Below are positions 1 to 6,866 of a stretch of DNA of 10,587 bases, piece by piece. The position numbers were made by a program, and so were the translations under genes. Position 1 is the first letter of the stretch. Each line of letters opens with the position of its first letter. Below the pieces are notes generated by a model. The model was not told the DNA's origin. It ran no database searches and saw nothing but the letters and a program-made list of their open reading frames with translations. The stretch comes from CAYXVU01 sp964468725 (GTDB lineage: Bacteria; Acidobacteriota; Blastocatellia; UBA7656): NCBI GenBank assembly GCA_964468725.1, contig CAYXVU010000211.1:1-10587 (forward strand), read 5' to 3'.

Positions 1-831
1 AAAGGCCGCGAAGACGAATCGGGCGACTTCACCAAAGGCGCTGAACTGACGGACGAACAGGCGCAACGCATCATTGACCTGCTGTCGGTCACGGCAGCGA
101 CGCGCGTCGAGGTGTGCGACCGCTTCGCCCGGATCATCGAGGGCTCGGCGGTCGGCGAAGAGGGCGTAGCCGAATTGCGCGACATGGATCGGTTTTTGTC
201 TGCCGCAGGCTATGGCGAAGATCGCGTGGTTTTCGACCCGACAGTGGTGCGCGGCTTGGCCTACTATACGGGGCCGATCTTTGAAGCGGCTTTGACCTTT
301 GAAGTGACGGACGAGACCGGGCAGAAACGGCAATTCGGTTCGGTTGCTGGGGGCGGGCGTTACGATTATCTGGTCGAGCGTTTTCTCGGAGAGAAGGTTC
401 CGGCGACCGGCGCTTCGATTGGCGTAGATCGGCTACTGGCCGCGCTCAAACACCTCGGACAGATTGATGCCTTCGATGCAGCGGCTCCGGTCGTCGTGAC
501 CGTGATGGATAAGAGTCGCTTATTCGATTATCAACGCATGACGTTTGAATTGCGCCGCGCAGGCATTGCGGCGGAGATGTATCTGGGTACGGGCGGCTTT
601 CGCAAACAGTTGCAATATGCAGATGAACGCGGCGCGGTGGTTGCCGTCATTGCCGGGTCGAATGAATTCGATGCTGGAAAGGTTGCTCTCAAAGACTTGC
701 GCTTAGGCCGAGAGCTTTCGAAAGCGATCACCGACCGCGCCACCTGGGCAAAAGATCAACCCGCGCAGATGACCGTCGCCGTCGAAGATTGGATTGCGCA
801 AGTGCGCGCCATACTTGAGCGCTACACATGA
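1..831 (+). CDS. hisS: Histidyl-tRNA synthetase, 3' part (5' end outside window)
   Basis: Class II aminoacyl-tRNA synthetase that charges tRNA-His with histidine in the cytoplasm. The frame is open from base 1, so 276 C-terminal residues are visible and the N-terminal catalytic half is missing. Visible marks are the histidine-site motif RGLAYYTG (residues 84-91 of the fragment), the glycine-rich GGGRYDYL (117-124) and motif 3, GASIGVDRL (137-145). The anticodon-binding domain follows from about residue 162 to the end. The form 'RGLAYYTGPIFEA' with a long insert before GGGRYD is that of the divergent, eukaryote-like HisRS of many alphaproteobacteria, not the E. coli type (RGLDYY). The stop TGA overlaps the next gene's ATG by 4 bp, so the two are probably translationally coupled. 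The assignment as HisRS is firm; the subtype comes from memory of family sequences. Confidence 0.93.
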   Translation, partial: KGREDESGDFTKGAELTDEQAQRIIDLLSVTAATRVEVCDRFARIIEGSAVGEEGVAELRDMDRFLSAAGYGEDRVVFDPTVVRGLAYYTGPIFEAALTFEVTDETGQKRQFGSVAGGGRYDYLVERFLGEKVPATGASIGVDRLLAALKHLGQIDAFDAAAPVVVTVMDKSRLFDYQRMTFELRRAGIAAEMYLGTGGFRKQLQYADERGAVVAVIAGSNEFDAGKVALKDLRLGRELSKAITDRATWAKDQPAQMTVAVEDWIAQVRAILERYT

Positions 832-2348
832 AACGCCCTGAGCGCATCGCCGGAACGAAAGACTATATGGGAGCCGAGGCCACGCGCCTGCTGCGCCTTG
901 GCGAAGCCTGCGCGGCGAACTTCGATGCCTATGGCTATGAGCGCATCGTGCTGCCGATCTTCGAACAGTCCGACATCTTTTTGGAACGTTCCGGCGAAGA
1001 GATTCGCTCGCGCATGTACATCTTCAGCGACCCGCGCAGCAAGGCGGAAATCTGCCTGCGACCGGAGATGACGATCTCGGTGGCGCGCGCCTATCTGGAA
1101 AGGATGTCCGCGCGGCGTTTGCCTGTGCGACTCAGTTATCAGGGCGATGTTTTTCGCTACGAAAAAGTCCGCGAAGGCCGCTATCGCCAATTTTTGCAAG
1201 CCGGAGTCGAAATGATCGGCAGCGACAATCGTATTGCTGCCGATGCGGAGATTGTTGCACTTGCCGTTGCCGCCACACGTCGCGCTGGCCTTGATGAGAT
1301 TCACTTGCTGCTTGGCGATTTGGAGCTCGCCGCCGAATTCATCAACTCGCTGCCGGTCACCAACGAAGTGCGTGCCCGGCTCACCGAGACTTTTTGGCGG
1401 CGCGGCGCATTCGATCGTTTGCTCAGACGCTTGTCCGAAAGCATGGCACAGGGTCAGACGACGGATACTACGGCGCGCGAGCTTGGCGAATTGCTTGCCT
1501 CATTGGGCGAAGCACGCAGCCGCGCGTTGGTGCGGGAGATGTTGGCGCTCTTCGTTGAAAAAGAGGTCGGTCACCGCAGCCTGGACGAGATTGCCGAAAA
1601 TTTTCTCAGCCGCTTCACTGCTGCCCGCAGTCTGCAAATTCCCCAAGACTGCCTCGACGCTATGGAAGAGTATCTCACCATCGCCGGAGCGCCGGATGTG
1701 GTTCTCAGCCAGGTGGAGAGCTTGCTGGCGCGGCTTGGCCAGACGACGGGCGTTGCGTGGGAAGCGGCGCATCGCCGCTTCGAATTGCTAAAAGCGCAAG
1801 ATGCGCTGCCCGCAAACGCGCGCCTGGATTTAGGCTTTCGGCGCGGCATCGAATACTACACGGGATTCATCTTCGAGATTCATTGCGAGCGGCTCGGCGC
1901 TGTGAGCCAAATCTGCGGTGGCGGTCGCTATGACCGTTTGCTCTCCTCACTTGGCGCGACCCGGCAGATTCCGGCTGTGGGCTTTGCGCTTGGCGTCAAT
2001 CGTCTGCTGCTGGCGTTAGAGAACTCGACTGCCAAAGAGGTCGGCGAAACGAACCAAGTGGATGCGGTGATGGTCTGCGTCGGAGAGGTGGAGGAATCCT
2101 TTGCCTGGCGCGTTGCCGACATCTGTCGGAGGACAGGCTGGCGCGTGCGTGCCGACTTCGAGCCGCGCAAACTGAAGGCTGTGCTTGGTCAGATCGCCGA
2201 AGAGAGAATTCCCTTTGCCATCCTCGTCGGCGAAGATGAGGCGCGCAATGACAGCGTGCGCATCAAAGACATGCAGGCGCACAGCGAAACCGTCATCGGC
2301 ATCCGTCAACTGGAAGAGTATGTTTATACTCACCAAAAGAGAAGTTAA
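828..2348 (+). CDS. hisZ: HisZ-like HisRS paralogue (ATP phosphoribosyltransferase regulatory subunit), unusually long
   Basis: HisRS-like protein. Its position between hisS and hisG points to HisZ, the regulatory subunit needed by short-form HisG for activity and histidine feedback. The class II core is complete: LRPEMT (residues 77-82, where HisRS has LRPEGT), FRYE (109-112), GRYRQFLQAGVE (117-128), RRGIEYYTG (338-346), GGGRYDRL (364-371) and motif 3 around 384-393. At 506 aa it is longer than usual HisZ (about 330-400 aa) or bacterial HisRS (about 420-430 aa). The extra length lies in a large helical insert (about 180-320) and in a retained anticodon-binding-like C-terminal domain (about 411-506) that many HisZ proteins lack. 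The ATG overlaps the hisS stop by 4 bp; its stop TAA shares one base with the hisG ATG. Alternative: a second, possibly active HisRS. The M at position 81 and the gene order favour HisZ. Confidence 0.75.
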   Translation: MKRPERIAGTKDYMGAEATRLLRLGEACAANFDAYGYERIVLPIFEQSDIFLERSGEEIRSRMYIFSDPRSKAEICLRPEMTISVARAYLERMSARRLPVRLSYQGDVFRYEKVREGRYRQFLQAGVEMIGSDNRIAADAEIVALAVAATRRAGLDEIHLLLGDLELAAEFINSLPVTNEVRARLTETFWRRGAFDRLLRRLSESMAQGQTTDTTARELGELLASLGEARSRALVREMLALFVEKEVGHRSLDEIAENFLSRFTAARSLQIPQDCLDAMEEYLTIAGAPDVVLSQVESLLARLGQTTGVAWEAAHRRFELLKAQDALPANARLDLGFRRGIEYYTGFIFEIHCERLGAVSQICGGGRYDRLLSSLGATRQIPAVGFALGVNRLLLALENSTAKEVGETNQVDAVMVCVGEVEESFAWRVADICRRTGWRVRADFEPRKLKAVLGQIAEERIPFAILVGEDEARNDSVRIKDMQAHSETVIGIRQLEEYVYTHQKRS

Positions 2349-3388
2349 TGGCGACTAAAGCTGAAGAGATCAATCTGGCGATTCCGAGCAAAGGTAGCCT
2401 CTACGATGGCACGCTGGAGTTTCTGCAGCGCGCAGGATTGCCGGTCAAGTATGGCAATCAGCGCCAGTACACCGCGCGGCTCGGCGGCATCGAAGGCTTT
2501 ACCGTATTCTTTCAACGCGCCGAAGAGATTCCTGCGAAGGTTCGCAGCGGCGCCGTTGATCTCGGCGTTACCGGTGAAGACCTCTTCCGCGAACAGGCTG
2601 TCGGCTCCGAAAAGCTTCTGCTCGTCATGCGCGACCTCGGCTACGGGCACGCGCGCTTGGTCGTCGCCGTGCCTAACACATGGATTGATGTAACGACGAT
2701 GGAAGAGTTGGCTGAACTCGCCTTTTCCTTTCGGATCAAACAGCAACGCACGTTGCGAATCGCCACCAAGTTTCCCAATCTAGCGCGCCGCTTCTTGAGC
2801 GAGCACGGGGTTGTGGATTACACCTTGGTTGAATCGCTCGGCGCCACCGAGAGTGCGCCCGCATCAGGCGTGGCCGATTTGATTATTGACCTGACCTCTT
2901 CCGGGCAAACGCTGGCCGAGAATCATCTGAAGACGCTCAAAGATGGAACTGTCGTCGCTTCGCAAGCCTGTTTGATGGGCAGCAAAAGTATCGCCAGTTG
3001 GAACGCCGAACGGCTCGAACGACTGGCAGCCTTTCTTGATCGGATCGAAAGTTATCTGCGCGGCAAAGAGACCTACAGCATTCAGGCTACTGTGCAGAAA
3101 GCCAAACTCACAGAACTTGTGCGCTTCGCGCCGACCTGGAGAGTCATCTACTCCTTGCCGGTGGCCGAGACTGCAAGAGTGACTGTTAACGAATCGTTCG
3201 TCGAAATTCGCATCACCTGTCCGCGCACCAGTCTTGATCAAGCGATTCGCCGCCTGCGCGAAAGCGGCGCCGATGAAGTCATCGTCACACAGCCCGCTTA
3301 TGTGTTTCGCGGCCACTCGGAAACCTTTCACCAACTCAAACGCCTGCTCAAAAAGGGCAGCTTCGACGCAACCCAACCCGAAGCCTAA
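2348..3388 (+). CDS. hisG: ATP phosphoribosyltransferase with C-terminal regulatory-type domain
   Basis: Catalyses the first committed step of histidine synthesis, condensing ATP and PRPP to phosphoribosyl-ATP in the cytoplasm. The HisG signature (E-x5-G ... D-L-x2-S-G-x-T-L) is matched exactly at residues 168-189, and the PRPP loop reads DLTSSGQTL (181-189). Other family marks are AIPSKG (11-16), FFQRAEEIP (54-62), AVDLGVTGEDL (69-79) and RIATKFPNLARRF (137-149). Short-form HisG is about 200-230 aa and works with HisZ; this protein has 346 aa. After a linker (about 215-250) it has a segment (about 275-320, ending SGADEVIVTQPAYVF) resembling the ACT-like regulatory domain of long-form HisG, plus a basic tail. 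The ATG is fixed by the TAATG junction with the upstream gene. The family is certain; the nature of the C-terminal domain is judged from pattern and length. Confidence 0.95.
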   Translation: MATKAEEINLAIPSKGSLYDGTLEFLQRAGLPVKYGNQRQYTARLGGIEGFTVFFQRAEEIPAKVRSGAVDLGVTGEDLFREQAVGSEKLLLVMRDLGYGHARLVVAVPNTWIDVTTMEELAELAFSFRIKQQRTLRIATKFPNLARRFLSEHGVVDYTLVESLGATESAPASGVADLIIDLTSSGQTLAENHLKTLKDGTVVASQACLMGSKSIASWNAERLERLAAFLDRIESYLRGKETYSIQATVQKAKLTELVRFAPTWRVIYSLPVAETARVTVNESFVEIRITCPRTSLDQAIRRLRESGADEVIVTQPAYVFRGHSETFHQLKRLLKKGSFDATQPEA

Positions 3389-3405
3389 GCAATTCGCCCA
3401 TCGCC

Positions 3406-3441
3406 AAAACCGCTCTGCCGCTTCTTAGTCCTTGCGGTTTT
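3406..3441 (+). terminator. Possible terminator hairpin after hisG
   Basis: AAAACCGC (3406-3413) pairs perfectly with GCGGTTTT (3434-3441) around a 20-nt loop, 18 bp after the hisG stop codon. A run TTTTT follows a second small GC-rich pairing at about 3450-3470. The loop is long and no U-run directly follows the first stem, so this is a weak call. The position at the end of the his gene cluster is the main argument. Confidence 0.35.
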
Positions 3442-3722
3442 GCACTCCAAACCGCCCCCAAGGGTTTTTAATTTGTTATTATCGCCTGTCGGATAATTTT
3501 CTAGTGAAATTTATAGATAAGTGTAGTAGAATCGCCCCGTCCATTAGGCACAGCATCACCCAGTCGCCAATCTCCTGAGGCGGTTGTGAACGACGGCTAT
3601 TCGATGTGGGGTAGCGCACGGCTCCAACTAATCCGTGCATGCGGATTCCCACAAAGAAGGTAAGCAACCCTGCGCTTGAGTCGCCATCCCCCCCTGATTC
3701 AGGTTCGTAGGAGAGTATCACT

Positions 3723-3911
3723 GTGACTGGCAAAATCACCGAACGGATCACCGCACTGCACTCTGAAGCCGAAGCCCGCACCGATTGCCAAGCTGCAGTT
3801 GCACCCCTCTTTGTTGGGGGTAAGGCGACCTGTAAAGGCGACAACTACAGATGCTCAATCACGGTGAACACTCCTTTTGAAACGGCGAAAAGAGCAGCGG
3901 GAAAGCGATGA
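3723..3911 (+). CDS. Possible small protein in first repeat copy, function unknown
   Basis: A 62-codon open frame starting with GTG, preceded by AGGAGAG (3709-3715) with 7 nt spacing, which is a good ribosome binding site. The peptide has three cysteines, an acidic EAEA segment near residue 15 and a basic end (AKRAAGKR). The second repeat copy has a matching but broken frame from about 4230, with TEAEAGAD aligned to SEAEARTD and FEKAKTEAEK aligned to FETAKRAAGK; it is interrupted by a stop at about 4338-4340 and a frame change. Conservation of peptide pattern between diverged copies hints at past coding. The minus strand here is also open, so the coding strand is uncertain. I do not recognise the family. 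Confidence 0.3.
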   Translation: MTGKITERITALHSEAEARTDCQAAVAPLFVGGKATCKGDNYRCSITVNTPFETAKRAAGKR

Positions 3912-4093
3912 CGCAAAAGATCGCAACCCACACGAACTACCTACTCCGCGCGCCATCCTCCTTGAAGGGAGTGAGTGCTGCGGCTGAATGTAGTAGAATT
4001 TCACTCGTCCGCAACCGAGACCAATCCTGTGCTGCCAACCTATGCAGGCGGATGGAGAAGCGGAAATTGTTGGACGCAAAAGGAAGAATCTGA
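3908..4093 (+). pseudogene. Possible truncated copy of the TPR-like gene's 5' end
   Basis: A 61-codon frame whose ATG overlaps the stop of the preceding small ORF (ATGA). Its first part aligns at DNA level with the first 75 bases of the TPR-like gene at 4395: the phase around CTCCTTGAA is shared, and LKGVSAAAE corresponds to LNGMAGAE. After about 3985 the sequence enters the next repeat copy and no TPR-like sequence follows. It looks like a leftover gene start cut off by the duplication. It could equally be non-coding. Confidence 0.2.
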
Positions 4094-4096
4094 CAA

Positions 4097-4282
4097 TTAC
4101 ATTCGCATACGAAGTCTGACAAAGAGCGTTAGCAGGATCATCAGCATCGTACCTGTACCGATTCCTTCAAGGCTGTCCGGTTCGCTGGAAGAATCGGGTT
4201 GAATCACGGTTTGCTCTGCATCATTGCTCGGACGCGCACTGAGGCCGAAGCCGGTGCAGACGCCGCCTTCGAAGTCGCAGTC
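4097..4282 (-). pseudogene. Remnant of a membrane-anchored protein's C-terminus
   Basis: On the minus strand 61 codons are open from a TGA (4283-4285) down to a TAA (4097-4099). Codon use is GC3-rich, like the real genes of the window. The translated end has a Pro/Ser/Asp-rich linker, then GIGTGTMLMILLTLFV as a membrane segment, then a basic end (RLRMRM). This is the layout of a C-terminal cell-envelope anchor or sorting tail. The first repeat copy has a similar, more decayed version (EPESGGDGDSSAGLLTFFVGIRM, split here: EPESGGD then GDSSAGLLTFFVGIRM) near 3630-3715. No start codon or upstream domain is visible, so this would be a fragment, not a working gene. Confidence 0.3.
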
Positions 4283-4394
4283 TCACCGCCCGAAACTGGG
4301 GCTATGGTGACCGGCAAAAGCGACTATCGCGGGCGGGGCTGAGCTCAGACGAACCTGATTTCGAGAAGGCGAAAACAGAAGCGGAAAAGCTAAA

Positions 4395-5438
4395 ATGCAA
4401 ATCACCGCAAATAACACAGATCGTTTTCTCATAACATCACTCTCCTTGAATGGGATGGCTGGCGCTGAACCAGCAGTCAGTTCAGTTGGCTTGTGTCAAC
4501 AAATTATTTTGAGTCGGGTAGCGCATTGTTCTCATCTCTCAAACACCCGACAAGCATTCGTTCTTCTGACAGACAGACTGATCCGACTTGCAGAACATTT
4601 CCAATCCCTGCGTGATACGGACTTGCTTGAAGAAGTCGGTCGCGTTTTGATGCAACTGCCGATAGATGACGCCCAAAAGATAGGCCAGTATTATCAATAT
4701 GTAGCAGTCACCTGGCGGGGACAGATAGACGAAGCGAAGTGGCGGTTCGAATCTATTGCGAGCTACGCCCCGATAACCTACCGCGCCCGTGCTCTGCAAT
4801 GCTTGGGAGACCTTGCTTGGCAACAAGGAGAACTTCAAGAGTGTCTGAAGTTTCAAACAGAAGCGTTGAAGGCCGCGCCAGATACTCTGCGAGGCCTGCA
4901 GGCAAAGTTGGCAGCGCGTTTCACGATATCCATTCTCAAGAGCGTTTTGGGAGATCACGAGGGGGCATTATCTAATCTTGAAAGTCTCGCGCCGATGGTA
5001 CGGCTCGTCGCGCAAAACTATCCGTATTACTGCTATTCTTATCACAATGCTTTGGCTGTTGAACTTGGGGAGTTAGGCCGCGTTGAGGAGGGTCAAGCAA
5101 ACTTAGCTGTCGCTCTCAACTCGCCCTACGCCTTATCGCACCCTGAATGGTGCAAGACCCACGAAGAATTAACCGCCAAGCAGCGGAAAGCCTCTTCATC
5201 ACAAATTTCCTTAGCTTGCTCCTCAGCGGCAAAACCGTCGCCGGGTGAGCATCCAGGCCAAAAGAGATTCATTACCATCTCTCTTTTAATTCGCTTGTCC
5301 CTCTCGAAAGAGAATTTAATCCTCCTCGTTACGACACGGACAGCGACCCGACAATCCGGCCTCGGCTTCATACTCGATAGAATTTTTGGGCACATCAAAC
5401 CCAGAGGCCCGCCTCTGCCTTCAGGAGGGTCTCAATGA
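4395..5438 (+). CDS. TPR-like repeat protein, function unknown
   Basis: A 347-aa frame. Residues about 50-260 look like a helical repeat protein of the tetratricopeptide type: ALQCLGDLAWQQGELQECLK (133-152), a second unit around 176-198 (LGDHEGALSNLESL) and ALAVELGELGRVEEGQANLA (219-238), followed by SPYALSHPEW (243-252). Such proteins usually bind partner proteins; no catalytic motif is seen. No signal peptide is evident, so a cytoplasmic location is likely. The start is uncertain: the ATG at 4395 has no clear ribosome binding site and lies in the repeat unit, and ATG 4452 is an alternative. From about residue 285 the composition turns AT-richer and non-repetitive, which suggests the original stop was lost and the last 60 residues are read-through. 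The stop overlaps the next small ORF's ATG (ATGA). Confidence 0.6.
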   Translation: MQITANNTDRFLITSLSLNGMAGAEPAVSSVGLCQQIILSRVAHCSHLSNTRQAFVLLTDRLIRLAEHFQSLRDTDLLEEVGRVLMQLPIDDAQKIGQYYQYVAVTWRGQIDEAKWRFESIASYAPITYRARALQCLGDLAWQQGELQECLKFQTEALKAAPDTLRGLQAKLAARFTISILKSVLGDHEGALSNLESLAPMVRLVAQNYPYYCYSYHNALAVELGELGRVEEGQANLAVALNSPYALSHPEWCKTHEELTAKQRKASSSQISLACSSAAKPSPGEHPGQKRFITISLLIRLSLSKENLILLVTTRTATRQSGLGFILDRIFGHIKPRGPPLPSGGSQ

Positions 5439-5668
5439 CTATCTTCCGCACCACCACAACTGGCCGCACTCACTGGATCAAAAAAGTTGAGATTGGCGTG
5501 TTTGCGAAAAGAAGTGGAGTATGGGGAAAAATTTCTCCGCCAAGTAGCAGGAAGCGAAGCCTTCAGTGGGCGGCCATTGAAGGCGCCCGAGCAGAGGTTT
5601 GCCTAGCTGGCGTTCGTTCTGCCTGTGCCATTCTTTGCTTGTCCTTGAGATCAAGGAACTTATGGTGA
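5435..5668 (+). CDS. Doubtful small ORF after the TPR-like gene
   Basis: A 77-codon frame with a strong ribosome binding site AGGAGG (5423-5428, 6 nt before ATG) and a 4-bp ATGA overlap with the TPR-like gene. The first 24 codons look gene-like (MTIFRTTTTGRTHWIKKVEI); beyond that the composition is irregular and the end runs into the minus-strand hsdR scrap. It may be a truncated downstream partner of the TPR-like gene. I do not recognise it. Confidence 0.22.
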   Translation: MTIFRTTTTGRTHWIKKVEIGVFAKRSGVWGKISPPSSRKRSLQWAAIEGARAEVCLAGVRSACAILCLSLRSRNLW

Positions 5669-5744
5669 AGTAGAGTTTATTATAGTCTTCGTTGATGCGC
5701 GTCCCGCGGCCGATGATTTGCTTAAACTCAGTGGGCGATTCGAT
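5661..5744 (-). pseudogene. Type I restriction enzyme HsdR fragment (helicase motif VI)
   Basis: Read on the minus strand, 28 codons next to the N gap give IESPTEFKQIIGRGTR followed by INEDYNKLYFTI. This is the highly conserved end of the superfamily 2 helicase core of HsdR subunits (TEFKQIIGRGTR, with the Q..GR.GR arginine motif). HsdR normally continues with a DFRxATxLF-like stretch; here the frame after 5661 gives unrelated sequence, so the gene is broken immediately downstream. Bases before the motif lie in or beyond the 10-N gap, and the right side of the gap shows no convincing HsdR sequence. A full HsdR has about 800-1100 residues, so only a few percent remains. No hsdM or hsdS is visible in the window. 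Confidence 0.65.
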
Positions 5745-5754
5745 NNNNNNNNNN
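5745..5754. other. Assembly gap (10 N)
   Basis: Ten unknown bases sit directly at the edge of the HsdR fragment. The true gap length may differ. From 5755 to 6064 I see no convincing gene: frames are open on both strands but lack family motifs and gene-like composition. Confidence 0.95.
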
Positions 5755-6064
5755 ACCGTTGCCTCTTCACCCGTGATCGGCTTGAAGAGACCCTTCAACC
5801 TCGCGCTCCTGCCTCTCGCTTCGGGTGTTCTACTTAATGGACAAATGAGGCGGGCGGTTAGTTTTCAGTCTGTCCGCCTTATTACAGAGGTCCGCGCTTC
5901 GGCGTGCAGGTGTTGGTTTGCCCATCGCTACTATGCATTCGGGAGAGGGCATGAATATACCAGAAAACCGCTCATTTACAGCAAATCTTCAGCAAGAATT
6001 TACGCATAGATCCTTGGCGTGTCTGGGCGGCTTGGCTGTCGCCGATTGTCCGATGGCGGTCAGA

Positions 6065-6208
6065 TGCGGAAAGCCTAACGCCTGTCCACAAAGGAAGCGT
6101 AGCGCGTTGGCGTGCGTTGGCCCTGTACCACCTCGGTGGTTGCGAAAAGCAAGCGGCGCGGGGCCTTCGCACACCAACGGCTACGCTCGACGACAGGCGG
6201 TTGCCGCA
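6065..6208. repeat. Long imperfect inverted repeat A
   Basis: The left arm (6065-6123) and right arm (6160-6208) match as reverse complements in blocks, in order: TGCGG with CCGCA (6204-6208), CGCCTGTC with GACAGGCG (6192-6199), GCGTAGC with GCTACGC (6180-6186), CGTTGG with CCAACG (6174-6179), GTGCG with CGCAC (6168-6172) and GGCCC with GGGCC (6161-6165). A few unmatched bases separate the blocks. The loop contains a smaller palindrome, ACCACCTCGGTGGT (6127-6140). The element could be a miniature inverted-repeat mobile element or a structured RNA. No flanking target duplication was identified. It explains why both strands show long open frames here. Confidence 0.65.
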
Positions 6209-6473
6209 ACCGACTACAGACCTCTTCGCCAAGCGCAGGTACAGTCTACGCAGCCAGGTTGCTTGCTTGTGCCAGCAAGCAGTTACTCTCGTGCGCCGCC
6301 CTCCGCGATTGGGTTTGAGAGCTTGATGATCCTCCTGTAAGGCGAGGCGGAGTCTCACGGTATGGGCTTCGCCTCATCGCAATGCGTATCCGGCAGACGC
6401 GGCATCGCCTCCCTTGAAATCGGTCACCGGAAGCTGTCCTATGAAGGAATGAACGAGGCTCAATCAGAAAACT

Positions 6474-6866
6474 ATGAAAAGCCAAAAATCGAGTGACCCC
6501 GCGCGATTTCTTGAGTGCGAGATCGCAGAAGCAGACTTGGAGCCGGACGAGGGCATGGAAGTTTTCGCTGACAAAGCCTCCGATGGCGAACCACCAGTTA
6601 CGAGGCAAGGTTACGATGTTCTGAAAGAGGTGATCAGCGAGGAGGGAACTGGACAGTTTGCACCGCTGTCGGAAAGTCGTTTGCGCTCGGCGCTCATTCG
6701 CTGGTGTCAATGTGAGCCAAAAGAGTTTGTCGCAGTCATCTCGGTCTTGCGCGATGGGCGTCGGTCGCTGGGGAGCGATCCGATGTGGGATCGCCTCCTC
6801 GAACTGGCCTGCGAATATCTGCCGCTTGCGAAACTGGCGGGACGCACACGAGGGCATTCCGGTTAA
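6474..6866 (+). CDS. Hypothetical protein, 130 aa
   Basis: I do not recognise the family. The frame has regular codon use like the window's real genes, and an in-frame TGA at about 6450 fixes the ATG at 6474 as the first possible Met start. The N-terminal 45 residues are acidic and low in hydrophobics (ECEIAEADLEPDEGMEVF), suggesting a flexible tail. Residues about 47-122 look like a small helical domain with several aromatic and Cys positions (LIRWCQCEPKEFVAVISVL, WDRLLELACEYLPLA). There is no signal peptide or membrane segment. The ribosome binding site is weak. It stands alone between inverted repeat A and the 100-N gap. A minus-strand frame also spans the region but has poorer composition. 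Confidence 0.5.
   Translation: MKSQKSSDPARFLECEIAEADLEPDEGMEVFADKASDGEPPVTRQGYDVLKEVISEEGTGQFAPLSESRLRSALIRWCQCEPKEFVAVISVLRDGRRSLGSDPMWDRLLELACEYLPLAKLAGRTRGHSG

Larger units (their letters stand above)
3522..4469 (+). repeat. Diverged tandem duplication, unit about 470-480 bp
   Basis: Two degenerate copies lie head to tail: about 3522-3986 and about 3989-4469. Matching anchors in the same order are TGTAGTAGAAT (3522 and 3989), ACAAAGA (3651 and 4119), GGTTCG (3702 and 4179), GA(A/G)GCCGAAGCC (3765 and 4241), TTTGAAACGGCGAAAA versus its counterpart at 4360, and CTCCTTGAA (3958 and 4442). The offset grows from 467 to 484 bases, which fits scattered small insertions and deletions. Both copies have traces of coding on both strands, described separately. 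The second copy runs into the start of the TPR-like gene, so the unit may be the duplicated leader region of that gene. Outside the two weak ORFs I see no intact gene between 3389 and 4394. Confidence 0.7.

Noticed and set aside
3474..3500. Promoter TTGTTA ... GATAAT after hisG
   Set aside because: The two boxes are only about 14 bases apart and the gene they would serve is doubtful.
5755..5835. Continuation of hsdR to the right of the 10-N gap (KGLFKPITGEEAT)
   Set aside because: The frame is open across the gap, but this peptide does not match what normally precedes the TEFKQIIGRGTR motif in HsdR as I know it.
6079..6199. Possible integron attC site
   Set aside because: The hairpin layout invites it, but the conserved attC core (RYYYAAC ... 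GTTRRRY) could not be placed and there is no integrase or cassette array.
5951..6340. Plus-strand open frame of about 130 codons with a fair ribosome binding site
   Set aside because: It runs through inverted repeat A, which by its symmetry gives open frames on both strands; the peptide is rich in Arg, Pro and Cys with no family pattern.
6246..6857. Minus-strand frame of 203 codons
   Set aside because: It overlaps the better-composed 130-aa plus-strand gene and has irregular, Arg/Phe-rich composition without motifs.
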